This document shows positions 1 through 13,559 of a stretch of 64,000 bases of DNA, piece by piece (position 1 is the stretch's first letter; every line of letters starts with the position of its first letter). A program made the translations under genes and the position numbers. Source of the DNA: Dioscorea cayenensis subsp. rotundata (taxonomy: Eukaryota; Streptophyta; Magnoliopsida; Dioscoreales; Dioscoreaceae). The notes below the pieces were generated by a model, which was not told the origin of the DNA, made no database searches, and saw only the letters and a list, made by a program, of their open reading frames with translations. The stretch lies in NCBI RefSeq assembly GCF_009730915.1, contig NC_052481.1, positions 20,434,461-20,498,460 on the forward strand, read 5' to 3'.

Positions 1-1330
1 GGGCAGCCAAAAGAATATTCAGTGTGGACTCGACCACCAATCCGATTACGTGATTCTAGAAGAGTGACCTAAACAAGAGATAAATAATTAAAAGAATAAG
101 ATCAGGAAAGTGAAAATCTGTTATATATATATATATATATGATCACATGTGAAGAAAAATACACATTATGGAATCACCAAATATGATAAGAAAAACATAA
201 TTGAGCATTAACTGCAAACCAAAATGCCAAACCTGGAAGGAAGCATTTGATAATGCACGAGCAGCTGCAATCCCTGATATTCCTCCACCTACTACAATAA
301 CTGAAGGGGGGGAAGTGTGTTGTCTCTCAAGGCAAGTAAGAAAGGAACCTGATTGTGTAAAAAACAAGAAGTTATCACAAATATAATGCATGGTGGGTGG
401 GGAACACCAAGAAAATTGCAGCATTTGCAGTCAAGAGACTGCTCATGTATACACCGCTATAAGAAAATTGTAAGCGCCTTCCAACTAGATAACTCAAAGG
501 AGTCCAACTAACTAAATTTTGGAGCATACAATTTCTCTTGTTATTGGCCGGATCCCTCAGTCTGTAATACTTCAATATTTCATATCTTTGCATATGTTGG
601 AAACAGGATGTTTAAAAGAGATCCACTATCATTGCTGATTGAAAGTCGTTGGTCAACATGGTTATGAGCCTCCTAGAGCATAAACTCCATGCTTCTAGCA
701 AGTATTTAACTCTTTTAAAATTTTCCATGCTCTCAAACACAATGAATTTAAAAAAAAAAATTGAAAAATTTCAAATTAACAGACTCCTGCACAAAGAAGA
801 GATACACCTAAATGACGAGCAATGTGATACATAAAGGCTACAGACTAACAATCACCAATGAATCTAACACTACCTTAGCCACTGCAGGTAAGACCTATGC
901 AAACCATATCTCTCCTTAATTTTTGTGAGAAAATCAAATTTGTTAGCTATAGCCGCACAGGCCTGGCTAGAATAGTTGAATCTCTTTTTCAAAAACAAAC
1001 AAAAGTTCACATTTTTTCTTCCAAAAAAGTTACGATGTCTTTCCTTCCAAACAAGTAAGCCTAAATATTGCAATGCCTAAACGTTCCAATACATTCTTCT
1101 TCTAAGTCCTTCACTCCGCTTCTTTTCCCCTTAAATTTTAACCAACTAGACCACAAATCGAATAGATCTCTAACGCATCAGCCAAAAATTCAACAACAAC
1201 AACCAAAAAAACAATCTTTCTTGCAAAATTAAATTAAATTAACATAAATTTCCAATTCAAACACAAATATATAAAAAATTAACAAATCCATCAATCACTT
1301 ACCTCCAACGACGAAATTCTTCTGCTCCAT
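1..1330 (-). CDS. PAO: Polyamine oxidase, N-terminal part (partial at window edge)
   Basis: FAD-dependent polyamine oxidase, which oxidises spermine/spermidine during polyamine catabolism. Minus-strand exons: 1330-1303, 348-233 and 68-1 (runs off the window). Phases fit (28 + 116 + 68 nt), and every boundary has GT donor and AG acceptor. The protein starts MEQKNFVVGG, then carries the dinucleotide-binding glycine motif VIVVGGGISGIAAARAL at about residues 27-43, then LESRNRIGGRVHT with the GGRVxT signature of the family. The intron falls directly after NASFQ, which matches my recollection of Arabidopsis PAO2-type genes. The start is the first ATG that joins in frame to the FAD exon. The N-terminus most resembles the PAO2/3/4 (back-conversion, peroxisomal) group, but the C-terminal targeting signal is outside the window, so the subgroup and location are inference. 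A TATA box and an upstream ORF lie in the leader (separate entries). Confidence 0.9.
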
Positions 1331-1399
1331 GGCGTCCAAAAAGGGGGGAATCAACAGAATCGAAACAAAAACCAGAAAACTCGAAACCAAAATCAAGAT

Positions 1400-1531
1400 T
1401 TAGTCACGTATAGAATTTAACGACGAATTACAACGCATAGGAATCAATCTAGGGTAAAGACCAAAGATCATGAGACCCTCGCCGAAGTGACTCGGATCGG
1501 ACAAACACCGGAGCCTATCAAACCACCTCAT
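1400..1531 (-). CDS. Upstream ORF in the polyamine oxidase leader (43 aa)
   Basis: ATG at 1531 on the minus strand opens a 43-codon frame ending in TAA at 1402-1400, 69 nt before the polyamine oxidase ATG. A second in-frame ATG at 1471 gives a 23-residue C-terminal half beginning MIFGLYPRLIPMRC. The codons carry few A/T-rich residues compared with the surrounding leader. An inhibitory, polyamine-responsive upstream ORF has been reported for Arabidopsis PAO2, so a regulatory peptide here is plausible. Its conservation was not tested here. Confidence 0.6.
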   Translation of the reverse strand: MRWFDRLRCLSDPSHFGEGLMIFGLYPRLIPMRCNSSLNSIRD

Positions 1532-1666
1532 TCCCTAAAAATTCCTCCAAACCGGCAAAAAAATCGGATCAAGAACAAACGAATGATCGAAATCGAGAGA
1601 AATTTGGAAGCTTTGCTTCAACGCTTCGAGATCGAGACGGCGAGGAAAAGCCTCGCAGGAGACGTC

Positions 1667-1674
1667 AATTTATA
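1667..1674 (-). promoter_or_regulatory. TATA box of the polyamine oxidase gene
   Basis: TATAAATT read on the minus strand, about 140 nt upstream of the first upstream ATG at 1531 and about 340 nt upstream of the main ATG. It sits at the switch from the moderately GC-rich leader to AT-rich spacer, which fits a core promoter with transcription starting near 1640. Confidence 0.55.
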
Positions 1675-1689
1675 GAGAAGAATGATGTC

Positions 1690-2456
1690 AGTTTACATTA
1701 TTACCCCTAAATTTGAAACTATTTACCGTGATTGTAGTGAGTTTTAGTGTAAATAATAAGAAAAAGGAGGGTATTATTGACGTTTTAAGATGAAGGGCTA
1801 TAATTGGGTTTGGACTTGGATGTCACTGAAAGTACTCATATTTGTCCAATTAAAAGTAGAATAAATCATTGAAATAGCTAATTGCTTTTTTTGTGATTTG
1901 ACCCTTAATTTATCCAGAATTACCAATCTTGCCAACTCTTTATAATTTTTTTATTTATTTATTTATTATTATTATTTCCAGCTTATAAATAATATTCAAA
2001 AGCTTGAAAAAATCTATATAAAATATAATTTATTTAAATTAAATTGAGTTAAGTAAATATAATTAAACTAATTTCAAATTCCTTGTCTACAACGTCGTCT
2101 ATCCATATATTTTATCTTTCGATAGGTGGTATTTAAGTTTGAATCTATGTATATAGAACATCCATCATATATGAAAGTCTGTATATTTTGAATCTATGGA
2201 CATTGGATTTCAATTCAACAGTTTATGCACTATTTGATTTAAAGTATTACTCTACTTATAAATAGTAACATAGTAAAAAAAATATGATACACAATGCCTA
2301 TTTTTATACTAGACATACAGGAACTAAAAAAACCAAAAACTAAAACTAATTAATCCTAATTAACCCTACTAAACTTTAATTAGCACTCATTATGGTTACT
2401 TAATTGTTACTGTGCTCAACTACTGATATTCTATGAATATCTGTAATTGATGTATG

Positions 2457-2514
<58 letters not shown>

Positions 2515-5397
2515 AATTCTTCATCTGCGGGATCAATTTGAATAAGAGTATATATATATTCAATTTTGTATAAAATTTTGAAGGGTATATTTGGAAAAGT
2601 ATTATTATACTCAACCTAATCACATCCGTGAGCATAAATAAAAAAACATAAATCTCTGTATATGTTTTGGGTTTTTTCTAACGTCGGTTTGTTGTTTTTA
2701 GTTAAATTATTGAAGCCATGGATTGTTTACTTGGTAGCATCTTCAAGTATTCAAAGTTAGGTTTATGATAGATTAATCATTGGTATCTGACAGCAGTGCA
2801 CTATTTATTTTTAATTAAAGTAATAAAATAAATTCACATATATACCCCCAAAGCAAGTGTATAATTACATAAAACACATAAATATATATAATATATATAA
2901 TATTGTTTTTTTTTTTAAGAGATATGTGTAAATAATTGAAAACAATGTGGCAAACATCCCAAGAAATCAAAAGAAAATTTCTAAAGTGACAAATAAATAA
3001 TAATTTACACATGTAGCTGTCTAATTTGTTCCTGGAGTATTTCAAAGAACAAATATGAATTTTTTAAAGTATAACATTTAAATTTTTGTTTGCATTAAAT
3101 ATAATATTAGTAACACAAATGTTTTTTTTTAATATGAAAGACAAGTGCTATATGCATGAAAGATTTGCACACAAGTTAAAAATTAATCGTCTAATATGTG
3201 CACTCTCAACTGGGAACAAGGGGTTTGGGCTGCCAATCCACACTCTCAACTAGGAACGAGGGTATGATAACAGAAAATTTTAATTACATTCATTAGTTTT
3301 GCATAAAATATTTCATTAAAATTTTCAAAAATCAATTATAAGTACCGAAATTTTTTTTGGTTTTGCAGCAAAATACGTACCAAAGGTTTAATATGTAAGG
3401 AGTTATTTATCATGAATTTTTTTAGTCCAACATACAAGTCATAATTGAAAATAGATTTTTGCTTTAGTTTATGTCTAAACAAAATAAAAGAAATTGAAAA
3501 TGAAATTAAAAGATAGGAAACGTTGAAACTCCAAAAACTTAATGGATTCCTAAAAGTTGTAGTCAATATCCTAAATCAATAGTTTAAATTTTGACTTTTC
3601 AATGAGTTGTAAAAAATGTTGTGAAACCTAATTAAATTTACTTTTTTGTTTTTCTTTTATTTTTTTCTTTCTCAAGTAGTTTTTGTACTTAGTTTTATTT
3701 CATTTGCATTTGATTTGCTCATTTTCACATAAATATCATATGTATAATGTATTATTGTTATAATTTTTCAATTAAAATAATTTCTTTATATTTCAAATTA
3801 TATGTGTATATGTAATATTACCGCACAACAACCAAAATTGCATTAAAAAAAAATGATGCGAAAGCAAGAATATGTCCTTAGTAAATAATAAATAATGAAG
3901 TAACTTTCGAGTTACTAGTTTTTATTCTTTTTAAAATCAAAAAAATATTTTTCATAAATTAAAAAAATCTTACATAAAAAAATATAAATAATAAATAATT
4001 GGATCAACTCAAGTTATTAGAGAAAATTTAAAAAAAATAATAATAATAAATAAATGAAAGGACGGAGTTAAGGTTACCAAAGTCAAATTTCGGAATTAAA
4101 GTGGTTTGATCAACCAAACGTAAGTGATGCACTTTTTTTCCCCAAACCAACCAGCTCAATGTACGTCCAGCAACATTTCATCCCCTAACAAGTCTTTGAT
4201 CTATCTCTTTCATTTTTATTTTAAATTTTTTTTAGTTTAAATATAAATACTGTGAGTTATATAAATAGATAGTTTTTTTTCCTGAAAATATTATAGATGA
4301 CTTTTTCTACGAGATACGCGATTCTCTGTTTATTAGAAATATTTGTTTACGTCCAGTTGGATGATGATCTAATAGATATTATTTATATAGAATCGATGAA
4401 AATTAGATAATGATCGAATACGTTTATCGTGGGACACCACTAGATGATAGATTTTTTTAGATATATATTTGGATATCATTTCCATAATAAAAAAAAAGAT
4501 AATTCATTCATTTAGTAAAAATTAAAGGTTTATTTTTTCCGGCTATGATCAAGAATTGTAGTTTGTCTATATTTATTAAAAATATAAAATAAATATAAAT
4601 TTAAAACCACATGTTTAAACCATCAAATTTTTATAAAGTTTAGATTTTTATTTTAATTATTTAATAATTCAATTGATTTCAACAACTCTATTTATAAGAT
4701 AAGGGAGCATAATATAATAAAAAATTTGTTCAAGCTGCTGACACATGATTTTGTCCATCATGAGAGAATTGCATGGGGATAAGGAGAAAGATTGGGGGTA
4801 ATTAGATATTAGATTATGATCTAACACGGTCGAAGGCACATTCATAAATTAGGGTCTTTATATAAATTTATACTCTCTTTGTTTTTTTTACTTGTAATAT
4901 TTTGGAGCTTTTTTATTTTTTTACTTATCATATTAGGAATTTTATACAGTATTAAATAATTTTTTTAAAATTTATCTTTTAATTTAATATATTTGTACAA
5001 TTTTTAATAAATCACTATTAACTAAACATGAAATTATATATTTCATTTATTGGAGTTTTAAATAAGCCAGTTTCAAAAAGTAATAGAATTTTTATTAAAT
5101 ATAAATAATTAATTAATTTTAATTAATTTTTTTTTTAAAGTGCGTGTGAATTACATAAAGGAAGGAGTATATATTAAGAAAATAAATGAATTAACTAATT
5201 AATGTGAAAGTGAGTGTACAAGGTACAACCATGAAAAAAGTGCATGGCACTGTATTGAAGACCACATACACATATTGGGACAGAGACAGTAATATATGGA
5301 GTAATAAATAATAATATTAATTTAAGAGAAGACTTTTATTACAATCGTGCCACATGTGTGAACATGTGTCCGCACTTGTTCTTCCTCAATGCATTGT
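1690..5397. other. AT-rich spacer upstream of polyamine oxidase
   Basis: No convincing gene on either strand; the open frames are short and low-complexity. It holds a (TA)n microsatellite (2458-2511), poly-A/T runs, and a short direct repeat near 3206 and 3240 (CACTCTCAACTGGGAACAAG, then a near copy). Confidence 0.7.
2458..2511. repeat. (TA)n microsatellite
   Basis: About 27 uninterrupted TA units. Confidence 0.95.
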
Positions 5398-6397
5398 NNN
5401 NNNNNNNNNNNNNNNNNNNNNNNNNNNNNNNNNNNNNNNNNNNNNNNNNNNNNNNNNNNNNNNNNNNNNNNNNNNNNNNNNNNNNNNNNNNNNNNNNNNN
5501 NNNNNNNNNNNNNNNNNNNNNNNNNNNNNNNNNNNNNNNNNNNNNNNNNNNNNNNNNNNNNNNNNNNNNNNNNNNNNNNNNNNNNNNNNNNNNNNNNNNN
5601 NNNNNNNNNNNNNNNNNNNNNNNNNNNNNNNNNNNNNNNNNNNNNNNNNNNNNNNNNNNNNNNNNNNNNNNNNNNNNNNNNNNNNNNNNNNNNNNNNNNN
5701 NNNNNNNNNNNNNNNNNNNNNNNNNNNNNNNNNNNNNNNNNNNNNNNNNNNNNNNNNNNNNNNNNNNNNNNNNNNNNNNNNNNNNNNNNNNNNNNNNNNN
5801 NNNNNNNNNNNNNNNNNNNNNNNNNNNNNNNNNNNNNNNNNNNNNNNNNNNNNNNNNNNNNNNNNNNNNNNNNNNNNNNNNNNNNNNNNNNNNNNNNNNN
5901 NNNNNNNNNNNNNNNNNNNNNNNNNNNNNNNNNNNNNNNNNNNNNNNNNNNNNNNNNNNNNNNNNNNNNNNNNNNNNNNNNNNNNNNNNNNNNNNNNNNN
6001 NNNNNNNNNNNNNNNNNNNNNNNNNNNNNNNNNNNNNNNNNNNNNNNNNNNNNNNNNNNNNNNNNNNNNNNNNNNNNNNNNNNNNNNNNNNNNNNNNNNN
6101 NNNNNNNNNNNNNNNNNNNNNNNNNNNNNNNNNNNNNNNNNNNNNNNNNNNNNNNNNNNNNNNNNNNNNNNNNNNNNNNNNNNNNNNNNNNNNNNNNNNN
6201 NNNNNNNNNNNNNNNNNNNNNNNNNNNNNNNNNNNNNNNNNNNNNNNNNNNNNNNNNNNNNNNNNNNNNNNNNNNNNNNNNNNNNNNNNNNNNNNNNNNN
6301 NNNNNNNNNNNNNNNNNNNNNNNNNNNNNNNNNNNNNNNNNNNNNNNNNNNNNNNNNNNNNNNNNNNNNNNNNNNNNNNNNNNNNNNNNNNNNNNNN
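5398..6397. other. Assembly gap, exactly 1000 N
   Basis: An unbroken run of 1000 N. The round number suggests a fixed-size scaffold gap, so the true distance and any sequence inside are unknown. Open frames spanning it are artefacts. Confidence 0.99.
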
Positions 6398-8656
6398 ATA
6401 TAATATTTATGTGAATGTGTGTGTTTGTTTGTGTAAATATGGACCAACTTATTTACTTGCATGAGTCTTTTATAACTTCAATAAACTCCTTTCAATATAT
6501 AGCATGCATGGGGAACTTTGATAGTTTGTATATATACATGACATTCTTTATATTTTAAACTCATATGATCAATTGATAGATTATAGTAGTCAGTTGGAAA
6601 TAATGTATTTTTATCAAAGCAATATTTATATACAGGGTTAATCAAGATTAATTGTAAATGAAACATAAATAAAGAATAATTGGCTAGCTCCCTTGTATAA
6701 TTACCACATGATCTAATCATTTTATTAATCATATAGACTTGTGGCTATTTGAAAAAAAAAACTCTTTAATAAATTATTCTAAATTTTTGTTATTTTTGTT
6801 CACATGCTTGCGACTATGATATATATATATATATATTATATATAAAACTAATTTAATAAAAAAAAAATTGTTAAACAGACAAAGTTTTCTCATTTAGAGA
6901 TGTTTAAATATTTTCTTTTTAACAGGGATTTTTTTCACATCAAAACTTTTGTTGAATGTAATCTTATATAACAAATTTGAAAAGTTTACCAAATCAAAGG
7001 GTATTTGATCCAGCTGTATGGGATCCATTGTAAAAAGCTTAGTTTTTTAAAAATTTAATGCCCAAGTTCAAAATACGCTAAACCCAGTAAATGTCAAAAA
7101 TCTTCAGTTGTGAGTGCAGATAAAACCTAATTTTTATACCGGTCAGATGAGAGTGTACAAACAGAACTTCAATATTACTTGCCCACACGTGACGGAGTAT
7201 TTGTACTCGTCACACTTCTCAAAATAAAAATTTATAAAAATAAATATAAAGACAAAGAATGTGAGTTTCTTATTTGTTCTAACCAATCCACTCCTTTTTT
7301 TTATTTTATATTATATATATGTATATGCATTGGGTGTGCATGGTCACCTGATTTGTAAAACCATTGAATATAAACACTGAACATGCATGCTTGCATGTTG
7401 TCCTACCTTCTTTATCACATCCACATTCTAATGTCTTAGCCCTTTCACCTAAAAATTTATATACACACACACACACTCACAATGAATTAAAACAAATAAA
7501 TTTATCTATTTTGAAGTTATCATGTGAAATTAATTTCCTACAAATAAATCTATGCCCGCTTTCACGTTACAAAGGTAGTAATTCTTTTCTTGCCAAATAA
7601 GAGGCTGAGGATCAAGTTCCTCTTACAATATTGATTAAAATGAATGGTTTGTTCATCCTATTAAAAAATTATAAATCTTTTATTTTATTAATTAAAGTAC
7701 ATTAGTAAAATTTATCTATGCACAATAGCTTCCACCATAACATCCATTTTGAATCTTTTCTTCTCTGAATAAATAGTATGTACATGTATTTACAAGAATG
7801 ATAGGTCTGAGGCCCCAATGTTGGCATATATGTAATTTTTTTATAAATTTAATTCATTTAAATCAATATTTAAAATACAGATTAAAATTAACACATGATT
7901 TTAATAATAAAATTAATCTAAATAAAAATTCAATTAACAAAACACCAACAAAAACAAATGAAACCTTTAGTTTTTATATGAGAGGATATTCTTTAAAAAA
8001 AAGATTTAGATGGCAACATATATATTTTTCACTAAAACTTTTTAAATAAAAGTAGGTTTATTTTAATTATTAAACTATATCTTTAAATTGAGTTTACATC
8101 GATTAACAAATTTATTTAATTTAAAATTTAAAAAAAATTATTAAGAAAAGTAATTGTCAATGGGTCTTTGGTTCAGTGGCAGTGATTCCGTTACGAAAGA
8201 TATTGGTGTGGAACATTCATTGTCCAACTGAACACAACCCTAACTAACATGAGCTTTTTGAATTCATAATATATATATATATATATATATAATTGAGGCG
8301 GGTAATTGAAATCACACGCAACAATATACAAATATGCAAGTGAGTAAATTAAATTTCATTCTTATATGTGGTAAGAGTAAGAACAAACTGTGACCATGAG
8401 GTCCACATAACTTTAATTTGATTTAGGGTTTTCAGAGCTGACTGACAAAGATGCTGTTGGACAGTGATGTGGCCTTTAATATTAAGGGTACCAGGGTATA
8501 TATATATATTATGAAATCAAGAAAGAAAGTTACATGTCACCTTATTACTAAACTTTTTTGACTCATCTCAACATTAATTCACACATATGAACAACCCTGG
8601 TCTTCCTATTTTAATGTTTTGTTGATTATATTTCATTTACCTTATTAGTTTGATAT

Positions 8657-9040
8657 GACTAATAAATTTCAAAGTCTATCTCTCTTTTTTAAAAACCTTT
8701 TCTTCAAATATTTCTAATTATTATAAACATCTAATCACATCATAAGCGAAAACAATATTTCAAATAAAAATATTTTTTTTTAATTCTCTTTTGCTGTCAT
8801 AATCGACTAATAAATTTCAAAATCTATCTCTCTTTTTTTTAAGCTTTTTTTTTCAAATATTTTTAATTATTATAAACATCTAATCACATCACAAGTGAAA
8901 ACAATATTTCAAATAAAAATGTATTTGTTTTAATTATCTTTTCGATGTAATAATCAACTAATAAAGTCTATCTCCTTTTTTTAAGCTCATTTTTCTTCAA
9001 ATATTCTTAATTATTATAAACATCTAATCACATCACAAGC
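8657..9040. repeat. Tandem repeat, about 149-bp unit, about 2.6 copies
   Basis: Units begin near 8659, 8807 and 8958 with the shared phrase CTAATAAATTTCAAAGTCTA (the third has a small deletion). Each continues through a CT-rich block and ATTATAAACATCTAATCACA. The copies are clearly diverged. Confidence 0.85.
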
Positions 9041-10092
9041 GTTCATAAATTATTCAACCAAAAATTTGCGTAAATTACAAAAAAGGTTTGTTGGTTGATA
9101 GAACATTATTATATTAAATAGTATAATTAATATTAATCCTCTCATACATATGATGCATGTTAAAGGGATAAATTTTATTTAACAAACATAATCAAGATTA
9201 ATGTTTAATTATTCCTAAAAATATATCACTATCAAGTAGGATGCATAGTCATCATCTAATGACACACAAAACATTAATTATATATATATAACCTTGAAGA
9301 CAAAATATGAAAGATGTGATATCACACATTGATTGTTTAGTCATTTGGATGTGATGCAATTTCAAATTAATAGTAACGATTCCATTTTTCAGGTTCAATT
9401 GATGTTTGCCCAATTTAGTGTGTTGTTGGCGTGTGTAATATATATGCAATACATGAGAAACATGGTTGAAGAATCTCATTTTAATTTCTCTTTTATCTTG
9501 TTCGATATATTGCTCTAAATATATATTAATTGTCATGATTTTTTTTCCTATTCTTGTTACTAAGATGGGAACTTGTTATGCATGTTATGCTGACATAATT
9601 TTTGTTGGGAAACAATGTAACAGCACACTTAAATTTATCAAACAATGACAATAATATAATAAACAATAAGATAGTAATGCAAAGAAAGGGACAATATTAT
9701 GTAAAAATTAGGATACACATGTGAATAAAAAAATTTAATACGACATGCTCACTAGATTTAATCAAGTTCAAGTGATGGCCACGATTTTAGTCAAATTTAT
9801 AATTTAAAATATAACTTTATTGGTTTTTTGAATTGTTGGATTTATCTAACAATTCAAATCATATCAATAGGTTGAAATTTTTATCATAGAAAATATTCAT
9901 TTATCTTAAATATATTATCATTAATGAACAAATTGTTCCTCTAAAATTAAGGTATTCACAAAAAAATCCCATGACTTTGAGTATTCTAAAAAAAAATTTC
10001 TTTTTTTTGACAGGTTATTTTTAAGATCTTTCTGCCATAAAGATGATTGATGTTGATATAAAGGTAACTGATGTTAACTGGTTGGCTCTTAG

Positions 10093-10305
10093 TTTTTAAG
10101 TGAAAACACTAAATGTTGAGTGAAAACCCCATAATTTTAAACGAAAACACTAAATTTTAAACGAAAACACATAACTTTAAGAGGAAAAGTCAAATTTTAA
10201 ACGCAAATATGCTATATGTTAAGTGAAAACTCATTTGATTAAACAAAAACACGTAATGTTAAACAGAAACTATATATTTTAAGCGGGAAGTACATGTTGT
10301 AAAAT
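10093..10305. repeat. Degenerate minisatellite, about 20-bp unit
   Basis: About ten degenerate copies of a unit like TTTTAAACGAAAACACTAAA, with variants such as GTGAAAAC and ACAGAAAC. No coding potential. Confidence 0.75.
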
Positions 10306-10515
10306 AGAATAAACTAACGGAGTGAGCTGCATTAATTGAAAAGTAAAACTGTCAAAAAAAAAAGGATTATCTGATAAATTCAAATATCAGAGGGTCTATC
10401 TGGAATATTATGAAACTTTCAAAGAGTTATAATTCATTTTTTCTATTTAATAACAATAAAAAAGATAATGAACATATGAAATTGATAAATGTGTGTATAT
10501 ACATACACACTTATG

Positions 10516-10665
10516 TCCAAATGAAATATCAAGGGAGCCTTGGAAGGAGAGAGTCACAAACATTAAGAACTTTAATAAGTATATATATATATATATCTCT
10601 CTCTCTCTCTCTCTCTCTCTCTCCAAATGAAGTTTCAAGGGAGCCTTGGAAGGAGAGAGTCACAA
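10516..10665. repeat. 44-bp direct repeat flanking a TA/CT microsatellite
   Basis: A 44-bp sequence at 10516-10559, containing AAGGGAGCCTTGGAAGGAGA, recurs at 10622-10665 with about two mismatches. The compound (AT)n(CT)n tract at about 10579-10622 lies between the copies. Confidence 0.85.
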
Positions 10666-11516
10666 GCCCTAAGGAAGGAAATGCCATAAATTAATAATTT
10701 AAGAGATTCTCATACTGTCATTCTGTCTCTTGTACCACCATGAATGCCTAAAGAGAATAACTAGAAATAAATGAGTGTTTTGAGGGGGAAAGAGAGAGAA
10801 AAGAGGTTGACATTTCAGAATGGGAAATGTATGAGACCATGGCAAAGCTTGTCCTCAGTCATGTTCTTGTTTTTACGCTCTTCATTCAATGGCCCATATC
10901 TTCTACCATTTTCCTCCATTAATAATTATTTTTTTATTAATTAACTTTCTTTACATGCAGTTTACTACATATGGGAACCTATCATATGGTACTTATAATA
11001 TCGTGTTGTTAAAGATTTATAAATTATTTAAAAAAATTTAATAAACTATATTTGATTAGTAAAAATAGCGAGACAACATTAACTATTAAATTAAAGAGAT
11101 AAAAGATACAAAAGAACATAAACATCTAAGATCCATTAGTAATGAAATAAGTGTGACAGTACAAAACATGGAGATTGAAGAAGGTGACGGTGAAGAGACG
11201 AAAACTAACTACGGATAATTAGTCCATCCTCAGCAACATGTAAAAGGTTAATATATTTAAATATTTATTATTAAAATATAAAAAAGAGTTAATGAAGAGT
11301 TTCCGAAGAGAAAAAAAATTATGATAATAAAAGAGGCTAAACATCACATTGTCAACAATACTCAATGATAAAAAACTGTTTATTTTCAGCTATTACTTTA
11401 TGATTTAATAATTTAATCTTGAATTATATGTTGTAACTACAATGTCAGCAGATCATGGCTTATGTATATATAATCATTTAAGGTCTCACACTTTATTCAA
11501 AATTTACTTATTTTAA

Positions 11517-11518
<2 letters not shown>

Positions 11519-11566
<48 letters not shown>
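11519..11566. repeat. (CA)n(TA)n compound microsatellite
   Basis: About 16 CA units followed directly by TA units. Confidence 0.9.
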
Positions 11567-12158
11567 TAATTTTGTGACAATATATAGCAAAACATAGCAA
11601 AGTAGTATAGAGAAATGACAGTAGGAAGGATGACAAGTCTATAATTAATTCCTTTTGATGGATAAGTTATTAAAGCTACAAAAAAAAAGTTTGTTCTTCT
11701 TAGGCCAATTCAAAAGGCTATTACTCCTACCGATATCAGTACTTCAAATCTACATACTAGGCCATTGATTGAGACTCTCCAATATGATCCAAGAGTTTCC
11801 TTTTTTTACTTAAAAAAAATCAAGAAAAGAAAACAAATTTCTTAATTTTTTTTTTCAAATTTTCCAAAAATAATAAAATATTATGATTATGATCAATGGA
11901 CCCACATGTTAAATAATAATAATAAACGAATAAATAAATAAATATGAATAATGGTGGTAGTAATGTGCCGGATGTGTCACACTGGCATAGATCATCATGG
12001 AATTTAGTGTGGGTATAAATTATTAAAAATGACCAAACTTTGCAGCATATTTGTCCTTCAAATATTCTTTATATGTATGTCCTTACTGTTTACTTTTGGT
12101 TGTGTTATGTTTTTCAATTACTTGCAGAGATTTTAAGTAAGCTCTCATCTGTCTGCTT

Positions 12159-12196
<38 letters not shown>

Positions 12197-13559
12197 TTTA
12201 CTTGTATTTGTTATTATTTAGGTGAATTAGGTTTTTTTAATAAATGAGGAAGGAAAAAGCAATGAACCTTTAATTTGTGAGTTGAAAGGGATTCAAACTT
12301 TCGAACAGAAATGGAATATTACTATCATAATATAATAGGAGTGGTATGAAGAAGTATGTCTATGATAATTGTAATAATAGCCGATGAGATATAAAAAAAA
12401 TTCATAAAGTACTTATTAATATATATTGTTAATAAATTTTTGAATTTATGAAAACTAATGTTATTACTTATTAATATGAGTGTGTTATTATTATTAATTT
12501 TTTTAATATATATATATATAGATGATGACTATTCACAAGGATATTAATAACGGATATGTTATAAGATAATTTTGGAAATATAATAAGTGGTCGATAATTT
12601 TTATACCATGGTGTTGCACTTGATGCTTTTTTTAACTAAAATAAATTAAAAGGCTGCATGATTAGGAGTTGTAATTAAACAGTAAAAAATTGATTGATAT
12701 AATACTTTTTTTTTCTCAATTTAACGTATCTGCCATGGCAACATCATTTTCTACATATTTAAAAGGGAATAATAAATAAATAAATATTATTTAATTTATC
12801 AAATTTAGACAGTAGAAAAGCATACATGACAACATGTATCATGTAATAAAGGTTTTTTTTTTTTTTGAATTTGTAAGGATTCAAACATATTGTTTTAAAA
12901 GCACCAGTCAAATAGACTCCAATTTAGAAAAATATAATTATTTTAGATACTATCTTATTATAAATGAAGTAGAAAATAGTTATAAAATTTGTAATCTTTC
13001 ATATCTAAATTATAATTACTTCATTGTTCAACAAAACACTTTCCATTCATAATTATTTTATAAATCAAATTTAAAAAATTAAATAAAAATTAAATAAAAA
13101 AATAAAAAAGATACAGGGAAAGATATTGTAAGTATTTTATTATGTATGACAAAAAAATTCTCCCTAAATTTTTACAAATACCACTAATAAAATTTAGATT
13201 GAAAATCAAACTTACTCATGAAAAAAATGTAGATAAAATTTCTAAAAATTCAATATTACAATAAGGTTTTACTACTATGCATACATTATAGATGATTTCT
13301 AGACTAGATTAGTATACTACATGTGCAGAGTTAATACATTAACACGGCTATATTCTTAATATGTGAGTTGAGACTTGAATCCGTCTCCTCAGTAAGAACA
13401 CAAATATTTTATACAAATAATTCAAATTCAATAGACTAAGAAATTATTGCATAGTATTAGATTCGTTAGATAATTCAAATTATATTGATTTAATTTCTAT
13501 TGCTTCAAAAGAAAAATATAATAATAATAATAATAATAAGAAAGAGTGATTTTTTTTCC

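Larger units (their letters stand above)
6398..13550. other. Gene-poor AT-rich spacer
   Basis: No protein-coding or RNA gene recognised. It contains scattered microsatellites ((TA)n at 8270-8291 and 12163-12190, CA/TA at 11519-11566), a 149-bp tandem repeat, an approximately 20-bp minisatellite and a 44-bp direct repeat (separate entries). Confidence 0.65.

Noticed and set aside
5354..6464. Long open frames on both strands of about 340-370 codons
   Set aside because: They consist almost entirely of N in the 1000-base assembly gap.
8158..8240. Possible tRNA-like sequence (GGTTCAGTGGCAGTGATTCC)
   Set aside because: Resembles a tRNA box phrase, but I could not form an acceptor stem or anticodon arm around it.
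10090..10310. Possible CRISPR-like or regulatory array of short repeats
   Set aside because: Repeats are contiguous and degenerate, without unique spacers, in a plant nuclear genome; a minisatellite explains them.
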